From Saccharina japonica (lineage: Eukaryota; Sar; Phaeophyceae; Laminariales; Laminariaceae), in the NCBI GenBank assembly GCA_008828725.1, contig MEHQ01000140.1:1157868-1221867 (forward strand): 64,000 nucleotides of DNA. Reading direction: 5' to 3'. The notes under the pieces were generated by a model. It was not told where the DNA came from, searched no databases, and worked only from the letters and a program-made list of their open reading frames with translations. Made by a program: the position numbers and the translations under genes. Shown here one piece after another: positions 30,380-40,539 of the stretch (within the stretch, counting starts at the first letter, position 1; each line of letters opens with the position of its first letter).

Positions 30380-30944
30380 CAGAGAGAAAATACTACAGTA
30401 GTGGTACAAGACGAACTACTGTATGTTCGTACGCCCACTCTTTTTGGGGTCTAACTACTTGGGATTAGTATGGGGTCACTTTGGGGGTAACAGGTTGCCG
30501 TTCATCTCTCTCTCTCCAAATGATTATTTTACGAAACATGGTATATATATAGATTGTCGCTAGGGGGGCTCGCGCAGCAGGGGATAGGATTTTCGTCACT
30601 GTCCGTCAAGTTGTGTGCGTGTATTGTGTGCGTGCGTAGGTATATAGGTTGGTTGGTTCAAAGGGTTTGGATAAATTATCAGCATCTAAGATGGATCAGT
30701 TTAATCTTTCTCCTAATTAAAATAATAATAAGAATATGATAAGTCACAATTGTATCAGTCTAATAGCTCGAGTCATTAACTAATGAATTGTGTTTCAACT
30801 ACCCCTATGCACCCTGTACCCGGTAAACGAAGTATTTTACATACATACCAGGTACGTGTATTGTTATAGTACGTACGAAGTATACTATTCATATGATAAG
30901 TCACTTGTCCCCGAAACGATCGCCCTATTCCCCCTTGCCATCAG
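30380..30944. other. No gene seen
   Basis: A partial family C-like segment (GGTCTAACTACTTGGGATTA) lies at 30449-30480. A TACCAGGTA is at 30846. Confidence 0.4.
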
Positions 30945-31091
30945 GTGGCTGGAGAGCAGACCCACGACAGCCTCAACGTGGTCGGGATCGACGGGTCGAC
31001 TTTGACGGTGCACAAGCAGACCAGCATCAACCACTTCACTGAGACGTGGGTGCCACTTGCAGTAGCAGCAGCAGCAGCGGCAGCAGCAGCA
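30945..31091 (+). CDS. Candidate exon ending in polyAla (unknown gene)
   Basis: The AG at 30943-30944, preceded by a C/T-rich tract, looks like a splice acceptor. The following frame reads VAGEQTHDSLNVVGIDGST then LTVHKQTSINHFTETWVPLA before a GCA/GCG run giving polyalanine. Codon use is GC-rich and unlike the flanks, and no repeat family covers it. The right boundary is unclear: the frame stays open into A-rich repeat sequence. I recognise no domain. It could be a fragment of a multi-exon gene or a gene remnant. Confidence 0.35.
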
Positions 31092-31573
31092 ACCGAAATG
31101 CAAAAAAAAAAAAAAAAAAGTTTGAGCAGAAAAAAGGAAAGCAGAGATAGTTTTGAAGAAAGCAGAGACAGGTATGTAGTAGAGGAAATCGGGGAAATTT
31201 GCAAGAAAGAGAAGCGGGGCAGAGCAAGACAAAGCTGTGGAAGGCAAAGCAGAGCAACGCAAAACAAAGCAAAGCGAAGGAAAGCAAATCAACGCAAATC
31301 AACGCAGAGCTAAAAAGAAGCGAAGAGAAGCGAACCAAACCAAACCAAACCAAACCAAACAACCAAAAACATGCATTTATTTTCGAATTATTGTTGCGGT
31401 ATATGACTGAAAGCGGGGAATGTAACAGCTTGGTGCACGCACGCAGGCGCAGCCGCACGGCCACGACGTAACCCCGCAGTACCCCTCGACACAGACAGGT
31501 ACTCCTTTACACAGGCATGACGAGCATGTTCCTCCTTAGGGCAGTGTCTGCCCGTAACGCTGTCCACACGCAA
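31092..31573. repeat. AGCAA/CCAAA quasi-periodic region
   Basis: After an A-run at 31100-31117 comes an AAAGCAA-like five-base rhythm (31200-31310), then CCAAA units at 31335-31362. Low complexity, no gene. Confidence 0.6.
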
Positions 31574-31885
31574 GACAGATCATCTACAGATGAGGATAGA
31601 CCATCTACCGATAGATCATCTACATCTAATCTAGATCCTAACCTGCCGTTGTGATAAGGTGTGCAGGATTTATCTGGATACGTACAGGTCCGAGACAGGA
31701 AACATTGTCCTAGATCATGCACATTATACGGCTCCAAACCGGCAACACGATCTGTAGATCATACAGATTATACAGATAATACAGATAATACAGATTACAG
31801 ATCATACAGATCATCAGGGGTCTTGCCTGCCCTGAAATATCTACTGTATATCATAAAGTAGGGATCGATGATCTGTCGAAGGTGC
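31574..31885 (+). repeat. Family E, GATC-rich element
   Basis: About 300 bp. An opening cluster of GATCATCTACAGATAGATC-like 12-mers leads to AATCTAGATCCTAACCTGCC, then GGAAACATTGTCCTAGATCATG, then CATACAGATTATACAGAT repeats and a closing GATCGATGATCTG. The same order appears at 50395 and, inverted, at 33685. There is no coding capacity. The terminal clusters of short GATC-centred palindromes resemble transposase- or protein-binding arrays. Confidence 0.75.
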
Positions 31886-32240
31886 GAAATTGTCAGGCGA
31901 TGGTTATATCCCGTTTGGGAGGGACTCAGAGAGAAAAAAATGCCAAAACTAAGTATAAGAAATGTGAGGTATCTATTCTGATTTTATTTTTGTTGCCATC
32001 GAAACATGACCCCTTACATTTTTATGGCCGGACTGGCAACGATTCTCCGGTACTGTTTTCAGGCGTACCCTCCGTAGGGTGTGTGGTATGAAACGTATCC
32101 CCCTATATACCCCCGTACGGGGTGTTATTATTCAACGCACCCCGCGGTGATAAAGTGACGGTCGAAAAAACGAAACAAATAATCTATCACCGGGTGTGCT
32201 GGTGTGTGTGTGGGTGGGGAGGTTGTTATTTGACGGAGGA

Positions 32241-32449
32241 GGGGGGGGTGTACTCATGTCGTGCACAGCCGTAGTCGTATGACCATAGACCCTCGCATCC
32301 CTACAATGCCGGGACGGAGCATGTCGGGGTTTTCACCGACCAGGCGGACATTGCTAGCACCAAGCGCGAAGCGCCGTGAGGTGTTGGGCGAGTCGCATGA
32401 AGGGTGAGAGCTGCATCCTACTAGAAACCGTTTGTGAGGCGGACTTGGG
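32241..32449 (-). mobile_element. Family S1 retroposon, head-truncated
   Basis: From GGGGGGTGTACTCATGTCGT to GTGAGGCGGACTTGGGGGG. G-rich sequence containing AGG flanks it on both sides, a plausible but ambiguous target duplication. Confidence 0.85.
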
Positions 32450-33493
32450 GGGGAGGGGGTGTTACCTTCCGCGACAGACGGTACAGCATCGGCTTTTCTC
32501 GAGGCCTCCCGGGCTACGGCCGTGTGACGCGATGGTTGCACGTTCAGTCTCCGGCACGCGCTGCATGCCACTCACTACGCCAAGAGCTGCGCGCCCCACT
32601 GACACCACTAGACGGGGGGGGGGCGGGGGTACGATCGTGTACCCGGCTGGTACATCCCATTTTTCGGTTTCTGCGCCCGTACGTATACCGGTAACGCTTA
32701 AGACAGCGCACTCCCTGGGATGATTTTTATTTTTCGTCGTAAGCCGATTTTTTTCAGAAACAACGGGGGGGGGGCGCCCTCAACGAAACTGCTGGGTTTT
32801 TTTTAAAATAACTCGTCGAAATCTTCCGACGTATGCTATATCTACGGCATGATAAGAGGTGCACCATGTATGTTTCTGTCTAGGTGGGGTGACTTAAGGA
32901 GCTCTCTATACCCCCACCCAAAAACTTGTTTTTTTTTTTCGGAGGGCAAATAAAAAGCGCTATATCCGTACCCGGTGAACAATCCCATGGTCTTTTTGAG
33001 TGGACAAATGAAAAATATTGCAACAGAAATGAGGGTGGTCGAAAATTATTTTTCGACCACCTCACATAATTTTTTGTTCGTTAGGGGGGGGGGGGGGGGA
33101 CTAAAACCAAGTGAAAAAATGAAAATAAGGATATGTTTTTTTTTTCCATTTTCTTATTTCATCATGTGATCATAATGGTTGCAACGGTTTTCTATTCCGA
33201 CCTCTGGGGGTGTGGTGTGTCGTTTTCTCTTTTTTCTGGACGCCCCTGACAGAAATGAAATAATTTTTCGCCGATTTTGGGTTAAGGAACCCCACCATTG
33301 AGAAAAAAAAAAAAACATTCAGTCAAAAATTGCGACGAGTATCTCTATCGTAGCGCAATTTTCCCCCATATATGGAGGCGTCGGTCGCTCTGCGGTTGGT
33401 TCTTGCACTCTCCCCTCCCCCCATTGTCGAGTAAAATGTGCCCGGAAAAAAATCCTACGAAGGGCACTTTTTTTTTTTAAAGCGTGTTTTCCA
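32450..33493. other. No gene; hairpin and homopolymers
   Basis: A small inverted repeat GGTGGTCGAAAA / TTTTCGACCACC lies at about 33035-33061. G-runs are at 32608-32618 and 33085-33099, and A/T-runs are frequent. A family N-like fragment is at 33265-33295. Confidence 0.5.
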
Positions 33494-33594
33494 TTGCGGA
33501 GGGCCACAGTAAATAGGGACCTATGGTACACACAAAAATCTATATATATACTTACTGACAATATTTGGTCTCTATTTACTGTTGTCCCCCGTAC
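33494..33594. mobile_element. Family A MITE
   Basis: TTGCGGAGGGCCACAGTAAA to TACTGTTGTCCCCCGTA. Confidence 0.8.
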
Positions 33595-33684
33595 TATTGA
33601 TAGTGCTTTTGCCTGTGGGTCCCAAGCGAAACAAAATCAAGGGAATGGCGGCAGTTTAGGAGTGTGATGGGACGCAAATGTTCA

Positions 33685-33940
33685 CAACATCGGGCGGATG
33701 GATCATCGATTTTCGCCTTCATGGTCTGGATCTTTGAGATAAGATGCATTTCCTGACCTTGTATATATGATCTTACGTGAGGGCGAGGAGCCGTATAACC
33801 TGCATGATCTTAGGACATGTTTCCTGGGTTGGATCTGTAGTGGACAGATCCTGCACAACATATCAAAACAGCAGGGTAGGACCTAGATGATCTGTAGATG
33901 ATCTGTAGATGATCTATCTGTACATGATCTATCCGACGTG
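33685..33940 (-). repeat. Family E element, inverted
   Basis: Starts GGATGGATCATCGATTTT and passes ACATGTTTCCTGGGTTGGATC. It ends in four GATCTGTAGAT-type units with TAGGACCTAGATGATCTGTA. The internal CATACAGAT array of the other copies is shortened. Confidence 0.7.
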
Positions 33941-34175
33941 TGGAAATGTTCGAAACATATGTCGTGACGGACGCTTGCTTATTGTTGTTTTCACATTTAA
34001 GTCATCGCCACATCAGTATCCTAGTGTCACAGGGCAGGCTCCAATAACTCTGGAGTGGAATATTATGACCGTAACTTACTATAATACTACAGATTTTTTT
34101 GTGTGAATTGCCTTGGCTGTACGGCCTTGACTCGTGCTCGTTTCTTGGTGACGGGCCGTCCTCAGAGATACGGTG
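33941..34175. other. No gene seen
   Basis: Unmatched sequence ending at a G-run. Confidence 0.4.
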
Positions 34176-34312
34176 TGGGGGGGGGGGGGGGGGGGGGGAG
34201 GGGTACTCATGTCGTGCATGGCCGTAGTCGTATGGCCGTAGACCCTGGCATCCCTACAATGCCGGGACGGAGCACGTCGGGTTTTCACCAACCAGGCAGA
34301 CATTGCTTGCAC
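34176..34312 (-). mobile_element. Family S1 retroposon, head-truncated
   Basis: A G-run of about 28 at 34172-34200, then TACTCATGTCGTGCATGGCC through GCAGACATTGCTTGCAC. Only the tail third remains. Confidence 0.85.
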
Positions 34313-34602
34313 TATACGATTTCATGTACTGTAGTATCTCGATTTACGAGAGGTCAAAATGGCTTGGCACGGGCATACTAAAACCGGCGTTTACTGCACC
34401 GTCAGCACCATCCCATCCCCGTTTGCCTCCCCGGGCACCAGCCAGCGATGCCCTCGGAGAGATGCACGCTCTGTAAACTCCTGTATGCTCGTGGCACACA
34501 GCGCTCGGCGTGTGCCTTTTTCTTTGTTTCCGAAAGTTCAAGTACTCGCGTAATCTACGCGTACCTTATAAGTGATGCCATGGAAGAAAAACTACCCGGT
34601 AC
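34313..34602. other. No gene seen
   Basis: Contains GGTCAAAATGGCTTGGCACG at about 34350, a stray unit of the tandem at 34720. Confidence 0.4.
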
Positions 34603-34682
34603 GCACCCTGTCCGAAAATGTAATGACCCTTTATGTCTTCATGTTGTCACCAAAACTGTCCTTATATTTCCGGACAGAGTGA
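34603..34682. mobile_element. Family B MITE, diverged
   Basis: ACCCTGTCCGAAAATGTAAT mirrored by GTCCTTATATTTCCGGACAG and AGTG. The flanking TA is lost. Confidence 0.75.
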
Positions 34683-34719
34683 GGTTTGTTTACCTACGGC
34701 TGACGTCGACAGATTATAT

Positions 34720-35012
34720 AATACCCATTCCGGTTCAAGAGAAAGGCCGGTTTAAGGGAGGTCTATGATAAATACTATACAAAGCCTCTTGACACACGAT
34801 TTAAGCGAGAAATCAGATGGCTTGGCACGGGCACACCAAAAATCTGTTTAATACCCCATTCCGGTTTGAGGAAAATAACCGGTTCAAGGGAGGGCTATGA
34901 TACTGTATATAGGCCTCTGACACACGATTTAAGCGAGATAATCAGATGGCTTGGCACGGGCACACTAAAATCTGTTTAATACCCCATTCCGGTTTAAGGA
35001 AAATAACCGGTT
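34720..35012 (+). repeat. About 130-bp tandem, 2.2 units
   Basis: CCCATTCCGGTT recurs at 34724, 34855 and 34983. Each unit carries ACCGGTT(C)AAGGGAGG, GACACACGATTTAAGCGAGA and ATGGCTTGGCACGGGCACAC. The third unit is cut off where a family C MITE is inserted at a TTAA of the unit. Confidence 0.85.
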
Positions 35013-35015
35013 TAA

Positions 35016-35094
35016 CCCATTCAGAACTAAAAAAAAATCCCACACTTATTCCAAGTAGTTTGTCCCCAAATATGTGTGACCAGTTCTTAAGCGG
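35016..35094. mobile_element. Family C MITE inserted in a tandem unit
   Basis: Flanked by TTAA at 35012-35015 and 35095-35098. Sister units read CCGGTTTAAGGGAGG at the same place, so the empty site contained TTTAAG, that is, TTAA. Confidence 0.8.
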
Positions 35095-35380
35095 TTAAGT
35101 GAGGTCTACTATTTATTACGTATATAGGGCTATTATAGCACAGACACGTGTAACGGTACAGGTAAAGGGGTAGCTCCTAATATTTCCGAGGCTACTCACT
35201 TGATTGTAGCATATGAGCTCTCTCTATCTAACGTGCGCTGTCTCCCGTGCGCGGAGTTTTTTGTTCTGGCGACTGGAGTTGCTGTCAATCCTTTGGAGGG
35301 GGCGGGGGGGGGGGTACATGGCGACCTGAAAACACAGACGTGTCTTTTTACCAACCGTTTACGTACGTACAGTAGGACTT

Positions 35381-35475
35381 TTTTTTTGTTTTCCCTCACC
35401 ATCATCATCTCGTTCATTATCTTCGCCCTCTTGTTTTTTTTTTGCTCTCTACATATCCCTCCCACATAGTTTGGT
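35381..35475 (-). mobile_element. Family S2 SINE, weak fragment
   Basis: A T-run, CGTTCATTATCTTCGCCCTC and TTGGTCGTAACTCATATATC resemble the S2 tail-proximal body. Short and diverged. Confidence 0.35.
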
Positions 35476-35479
35476 CGTA

Positions 35480-35561
35480 ACTCATATATCCCTGAACATA
35501 ACCAGCGTTTGTATACTAATATGTAATCCAAACAGTGCTTATATTTCGGGACATAGTGTGG
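35480..35561. mobile_element. Family B MITE, left end decayed
   Basis: The right arm AGTGCTTATATTTCGGGACA and TAGTGTGG with TA following is clear. The left arm keeps only ATATCCCTGAACATAA. Confidence 0.65.
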
Positions 35562-35654
35562 TACGGCTCAAGCTCTTTTGGGACCCCCGTAACAACGACC
35601 AATACAATGATATTTTTAATACGTAGAACCGACGCGTGCTACGGTAGAGGTAGC

Positions 35655-35887
35655 AGTTTTTTGGCTGAATCGTTTTCTGAACGATCGGGCTCCTTAACCC
35701 AAATTCGTCGGACTTTTTCATTTTTTGTGACGAATAATGTTTCAGGGTATACTTCGGCCATGATATTTCGCACCCGGCAGCACTTGTTTTTCCTCCAAAA
35801 TCATTTTTTTTCGGTGAAGTATGACGCTCCTTAAGTGAGGAGCTCAGAAAAACCACGGTGCACCTCTATCGTATCGTAGCATGCGTC
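35655..35887. repeat. Family N repeat
   Basis: TTTTTTGGCTGAATCGTTTTC, GATCGGGCTCCTTAACCC, AAATTCGTCGGACTTTTTC and, at the far end, GGTGCACCTCTATCGTA and GCATGCGTCA. Other copies are at 45305-45460, 49055-49240 and 49840-49935. The central CCTTAACCC is the site at which a family C MITE sits in the 49-kb copy. Confidence 0.65.
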
Positions 35888-35984
35888 AACCATAGCAAAT
35901 ATAATTAAATATGGTTAGTAAAAGCAGGCAAATATATAGCTTTTTGGGTGTACCGTAAGTCCTGTTCACTATGGTTATCCGTAA
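35888..35984. mobile_element. Family A MITE, old copy
   Basis: CAACCATAGCAAATATAATT to TCACTATGGTTATCCGTAA. The TIRs are eroded but the interior is recognisable. Confidence 0.7.
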
Positions 35985-36119
35985 GAGGTGTTGCCGACCG
36001 TCCATGCGCAGTGTGAGCGCCTGGCAGTACGGGCATAAGGTCGTGTTGCGCCCTTGCTTCTGTACGAACTTCTTTGCATTGAAAACTCGGCCACCACGTT
36101 TTTTTTAGGGCAAATGCCA

Positions 36120-36185
36120 AAATCAGGTATACCTGATCCATTTGAGCCAAAATCAGGTCATACTAAAACGAAGTAAAAAACGCGC
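36120..36185. repeat. Family K repeat
   Basis: CAGGTATACCTGATCCATTT, GAGCCAAAATCAGGTCATAC and TAAAACGAAGTAAAAAACGC. Confidence 0.5.
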
Positions 36186-36964
36186 GCTACGAGTGGTGTT
36201 TTGTCCATGAAAGGCCATAAAGTTTACCAGGGGTACGTAGCTTGGGGGTAGTTTTATTTTTAAGCCTGAATATCAGGAGTGAATATGCAGCCTCCAAAAG
36301 CTTACTATTAACAGTTTATGTATTTCCCTTCGTGTATTCATTCGTTCGTGGATGCTTTCATTGCTTTCGTGATCGCACTCACTCTTACGACGAGTACTTA
36401 CTTTTGTATTGAGTGTTGTACACTATTATGTTATAGGTATGCATATAGTACGAAGCCACATTGATAGCATACGAACAACACATCGAGTTAATTTGAGATT
36501 GAACTGCTCGCTTTCCGTACCGTGTCAGCAAGCAGCAGTATATAATAGCGGGAAGCGGGAAGAGGCCTCGGACGGAGTAGCCTCATACCAGTACAATTTT
36601 GGAAAGAGGCCTATTAATGGCATGATGTGAAGACTATACACCAGTCAGATACCTCGACCATCCTCGAGGAACCGCTTTTGCACGCGGCGGCACGAAGTGC
36701 CTTTGCTGTACGAGCGTACATATACTATTATTACGAAAGCTGAGTCGATCTCGACGCGGCAAACAAACTACAGTCTGTGACCATGGTGCTGTATATACCT
36801 GGTACGCGGGTATCATATGTTCTGAATGTCGTTGTTGTGGCGGGTCGCATGCACATATTGATAGTATGTGGTGATGTCTTCGTGCCGCGGGCGTATAGGA
36901 GACAGTGTACGTATGGCCTCTGATTAACTCAAAATGCGCCAAAATCAGTTGGAAGCTAGACAAA
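36186..36964. other. No gene seen
   Basis: Unmatched sequence with one TACCTGGTA at 36796. The frames are short. Confidence 0.4.
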
Positions 36965-37130
36965 GTAGACAAATCCAGGTGTACCTGACAATTTCATGCC
37001 AAGATCAGGTACGATGTGAGGCTGGCCAATGACAAGCGTCCTAGCGTGTGATTTGTACTTGGTTTTAGTGTTGTACCTGTTTTTGGCACCAAAGTGACCA
37101 GGTATACCTGATTTTGGCTAAAACCCTTTT
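36965..37130. repeat. Family K repeat, inverted pair
   Basis: CAGGTGTACCTGACAATTTC and GCCAAGATCAGG at the left are mirrored by CCTGTTTTTGGCACC and CAGGTATACCTGATTTTGGC at the right, so two family K ends face each other. Confidence 0.5.
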
Positions 37131-37140
37131 TTTTATCCCC

Positions 37141-37232
37141 CCCCCCCCCAATGGGTTGGGTTGGCGTCGCCTGGCGACGACGCTGTAAAACATGCCTCTC
37201 ACTGCGTGAGCTAGACAACCAGGGTTCCACGC
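37141..37232 (+). mobile_element. Family S1 head-only copy
   Basis: A C-run, a three-base leader, GGGTTGGGTTGGCGTCGCC, GACGCTGTAAAACATGCC and GCTAGACAACCAGGGTTCC, then an abrupt end. A rare copy with head but no tail, so it was cut by a later event. Confidence 0.75.
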
Positions 37233-37335
37233 AGTTGCCGTTTTGCTGAAAGAATCGTCCTTATTCTGGCGCCAATTTTTCTCGTCTGAAGCCCCAACAG
37301 GGTTATAAGCTCAAACAACACTTCCACACTTGAGC

Positions 37336-37430
37336 CCTTTCTTCCCTCGTTGACAAGCGTCTTAATCGTGTGCTTACCCACGTTACGGGGCGCGCTCTCG
37401 GCAGTTGGTTTATAAGCAAAAGCGCGGCCA
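37336..37430 (-). mobile_element. Family S2 SINE fragment
   Basis: GAGCCCTTTCTTCCCTCGTT, then CTTACCCACGTTACGGGGCG and CTCTCGGCAGTTGGTTT: the middle of S2 only. Confidence 0.55.
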
Positions 37431-37572
37431 CCCAAAACAACGAGAAGCAAGCGTGGTATATATATATATACATATTAGCCGTCTATGAGGGAAGAGCGTG
37501 GCAGCGGTACTACGAGTATATATATACCAACATGCTGCACGCGCGTGTCGTGCACCTCGCTACTACCGTATA

Positions 37573-37654
37573 CCACACTCTGACTCGAAATATAAGGACC
37601 AGTTTATATTAAATTGTAATATACGAACACTTCTTATATTCCGAGTCAAAGTGG
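37573..37654. mobile_element. Family B MITE with TA flanks
   Basis: CCACACTCTGACTCGAAATA mirrored by TATTCCGAGTCAAAGTGG, TA on both sides. There is an extra AC in the left end. Confidence 0.85.
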
Positions 37655-37775
37655 TAGCACTCAAGTTATAACACACACCCCCCTCTCGGGCGGTTTTCCA
37701 AGCCGATTGTTTCTCATCAAGACGGGGATGGGTTCACACGTCGAGCGGTATACTCTCGACGAGCTAGATTTTGTT

Positions 37776-37778
<3 letters not shown>

Positions 37779-37809
<31 letters not shown>
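37779..37809. repeat. (GA)n microsatellite
   Basis: About 15 GA units. A T-run follows at 37889-37908. Confidence 0.95.
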
Positions 37810-37811
<2 letters not shown>

Positions 37812-37952
37812 ACCATTTTTCGTTGTGTGGGCGGCCCGCCCTCCCCCCTCCCCTTGTTTTGTTTTCTTGGTTTAAAAAAAAATCGACCCGTTTTTTTTTT
37901 TTTTTTTTCCAGGGAAGGGTGTGTTATCTTTTATCACCCGTGTGGTACGGTA

Positions 37953-38077
37953 TTACGGAGAACCATAGTGAATAGGGCCAAAAATATTGTCAGTAAACAT
38001 AGTTACATACGTACAGTAACTATACAGGTTTTGTGTGTATCGTGGGTCCTATTTCCTATATTAATAGTCCCTCGTAA
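37953..38077. mobile_element. Family A MITE, first of a tandem pair
   Basis: TTACGGAGAACCATAGTGAA to TAATAGTCCCTCGTAA. The interior is expanded by about 14 bp around CATACGTACAGTAAC. Confidence 0.85.
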
Positions 38078-38079
38078 TA

Positions 38080-38184
38080 TTACGGAAGACCATAGTAAAT
38101 AGGACCAAATATTGTGTGTAAAAACAGGTAAATATGTAGGTTTTTGTGTCTACCATAGGTCCTATTAACTATGGTCCCCCGTAA
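38080..38184. mobile_element. Family A MITE, second of a tandem pair
   Basis: TTACGGAAGACCATAGTAAA to AACTATGGTCCCCCGTAA. The two copies share the single TA between them (38078-38079), as expected if one inserted into the TA flank of the other. Confidence 0.85.
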
Positions 38185-38289
38185 TAGTGATATACTTTGC
38201 ACTTTACGTGGCCATTTGGACTTTTTAACGCCGAATACCGATTGCTATTCGGGAATTCTAAAACACGGCCAGAGTGGTACACAGTAGAG

Positions 38290-38508
38290 GTAGGGGTCCC
38301 TCTATATTGCCGTGGTCCCTCTATAGTGCCGGTATGTATGCGCCAGCCAACAATACCGGCACTATAGCCGTAACCCGCACCATACTCCGCACACTGCCAC
38401 ACACACTGGTTAAATATCATCTGTTGTACCGAGCGATTCCACAGGCACTATAATAGCGGGCAATCGGCACTATATAGGGCACCCGGCACTATAGAGGGAC
38501 CACTACTG
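38290..38508. repeat. Family D element, compact
   Basis: Both terminal segments (GGGGTCCCTCTATATTGCCG and CACTATAGAGGGACCACTAC) with the central CATACTCCGCACACTGCCAC block and few internal units. Confidence 0.8.
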
Positions 38509-38518
38509 TACCTGGTTA

Positions 38519-38717
38519 GGGCCCGTTTTAACGAAGAAACAAAAAAATCAATTTGGAAAAAATAAAATTCAAATCCGCTTTTCATTGGTCAACACGCGCA
38601 CCAGCACCAAAGATTAGGATCTTGGGGGGTGCTGGTGCGTGTGTTGACCAATGAAACGCGAATTTGAATTTTATTTTTCCCAAATTGAATTTATTTCGTA
38701 CTCGTTAATATGGGCCC
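38519..38717. mobile_element. Foldback MITE, PIF/Harbinger-like
   Basis: About 90-bp arms, near perfect complements, around a loop of about 20 bases. The ends are GGGCCCGTTTTAACGA and its counterpart ...ATGGGCCC. The arms contain AATAAAATTCAAAT and CATTGGTCAACAC. TTA lies just outside both ends (38516-38518 and 38718-38720), fitting the 3-bp TTA/TAA target of PIF/Harbinger. The GGGCC start is typical of Tourist-like MITEs. It is a single copy in the window with low arm divergence, so it is probably young. Confidence 0.75.
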
Positions 38718-39088
38718 TTACTATGAATGTAAAAGTCGCAGAGTCACTGTAGGTGCCACGCCTAGTTCCTCCCCCTCCCAGGCGTTTGGCGAAATGCCGT
38801 GGTGATTTTGTGGGTGTGAGCGGAACACCTTAGAAGGTGTTTCGTTACCTGTGGTGCTTCCTTGATAGTGTACTCTACCGCAGTAACATTGACGTCGTCG
38901 CTGTTAACTCGTGTGTAGTTCGGGATTAATGCTGCCTCTCTGGCTGCCATCAGCCGGAGAGGTTCTTTCCTACCCAAGGGGTGTATGCTACGTAATACCC
39001 CCGCGTCGATTCGACCCCAACCAGCGCGGCAAACCTTGCTTCTACCTTTACAGTATTAATAGTGCAGTCCTGGACTGCTGCTACCCTA
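38718..39088. other. No gene seen
   Basis: Short minus-strand frames (for example 38762-38977) show no motif. Confidence 0.4.
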
Positions 39089-39600
39089 GGGGGGGTGTAC
39101 TCATTTTGTGCACGGCCGTAGTCATATGACCATAGACCCTCGCATCCCTACAATGCCGGGACGGAGCGCGTTGGGTTTGCACCAACCAGGCAGACATTGC
39201 TTGCACCAAGCGCGAAACGCCGTGAGGTATTGGGCGAGTCGCATGGAGGGTGAGCTGCATCCTGCTAAGAACCGCCTCTGAGGCGGACTTGCATATGGAC
39301 GACAGCTTCAATGAGTTAATTTAATTTCTGGTGTGGCCACTTCCGGAGACAGCAATGGGTTTTACTATGTAACTGCCTCGCGGACGCCTTACCATATTAA
39401 CACTACGTGATACGACCATTCCCCTTGTGCGGAACAAAGGTTCTCCACCCCGCACAAATGATCTACTCGACCGCCAGCTTTGGTGACCGCCAAAAAAAAT
39501 AACAAAAAAAAACGGCACCCTGGTTTTCTAGCTCATGCAGCGAGTGGCGTGTTTTACAGCGTCGTTGCCAACCGAGGNNNNNGGGGGGGGGGGGGGGGGA
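39089..39600 (-). mobile_element. Family S1 retroposon, near full length
   Basis: GGGGGGTGTACTCATTTTG at the tail to GTCGTTGCCAACCGAGG at the head, broken by five N (39578-39582) where another G-run begins. The internal CCCCGCACAAATGATCTACT block is intact. G-runs flank both ends. Confidence 0.9.
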
Positions 39601-39887
39601 GGCTACCTCAATTTCCACTTCAGCGCTTAAGCCACACTCGGGGGAGAGAGTGGCTCTGTACCTTAATAAAACTGGCATGATTAAATTATGCTGTTAATAC
39701 TGCAAAGAAACCACAAGTAATGCATTCACGTTCAAGACTGCAAAGGAATAGGGCAAGTCACTCGGCGCAGTTGCTCTGGGCGGGTGAAATACCATGATGA
39801 CCTGTAAGTGCCCCCCCCCTACCGTAACAGTAGAAGTGGCCACGGTACCTTGGTACTGCCGTAGCGTACGCATTTGTTGTTGTTGTT
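39601..39887. other. No gene seen
   Basis: Unmatched flank with a short GTT array at 39874-39890. Confidence 0.4.
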
Positions 39888-39985
39888 GTTGTCTTCACAT
39901 TAAAAACCGTGCCGGTCTCTCTATCCAGTACCTCCATCTGTCCGTACTAATCCAACACTTGACACGGTCGATTCCCGTGGTCACA
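39888..39985 (+). repeat. Family H repeat, diverged
   Basis: GTCTTCACATTAAAAACCGT and a GTGGTCACAGG end; the middle differs. Confidence 0.45.
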
Positions 39986-40149
39986 GGCTAACTTACCCAA
40001 AAAAGGTATACTGAAATAAAAGTGGAACCCGAAGGGTCCGCAAAGCGATCAAAGCCAGTCAAAAACAGATAGTCTGGAGCCCTCCGCTCCCCTCTACACG
40101 CTATGTGAAGGTAAAAATAAAAATGGAAAAGTCAACATCACCAATCGGG

Positions 40150-40315
40150 GGTACACGCCCCCTGATTCTATCTTGGTGCCCCTATAATGCCGGGGTGTTC
40201 CGTGCCGGGTTCACACCGGTCAGGCAAACAAATCGAGTCCTCCACCCCGATTATAAACGCAGACATGATACGGGGGAAGGGAACTATGGTCCCGTGTGAC
40301 TGATGTACCCCCGGC
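40150..40315 (+). mobile_element. Possible S1-related element
   Basis: ATAATGCCGGGGTGTTCCG, CCGGGTTCACACCGGTCAGG and a TGATGTACCCCC end recall the S1 blocks (minus-strand CAATGCCGGGACGGAGC; TTTTCACCGACCAGGCAGAC) and the S1-like terminal GTACCCCC. The divergence is large. Confidence 0.35.
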
Positions 40316-40539
40316 CTGCGAGCAGTGTAACTGCAAAAGGTCAAAAGCAACGAAGGGAAAAAGACGAAGACAAAGACAAAGAGACAAGTCAAAAGTACAA
40401 GCAAACACTCACACAGACAAGACCGCAGAGACAACACATTGACACGTCATCCCGAGGGGGTGGTGCAATGGTGCGGCGGTGGGGGGGAGGGGGAAAAATA
40501 ACAAAACAAACAAACAAACAAACAAACAGTCCAGGAGAG

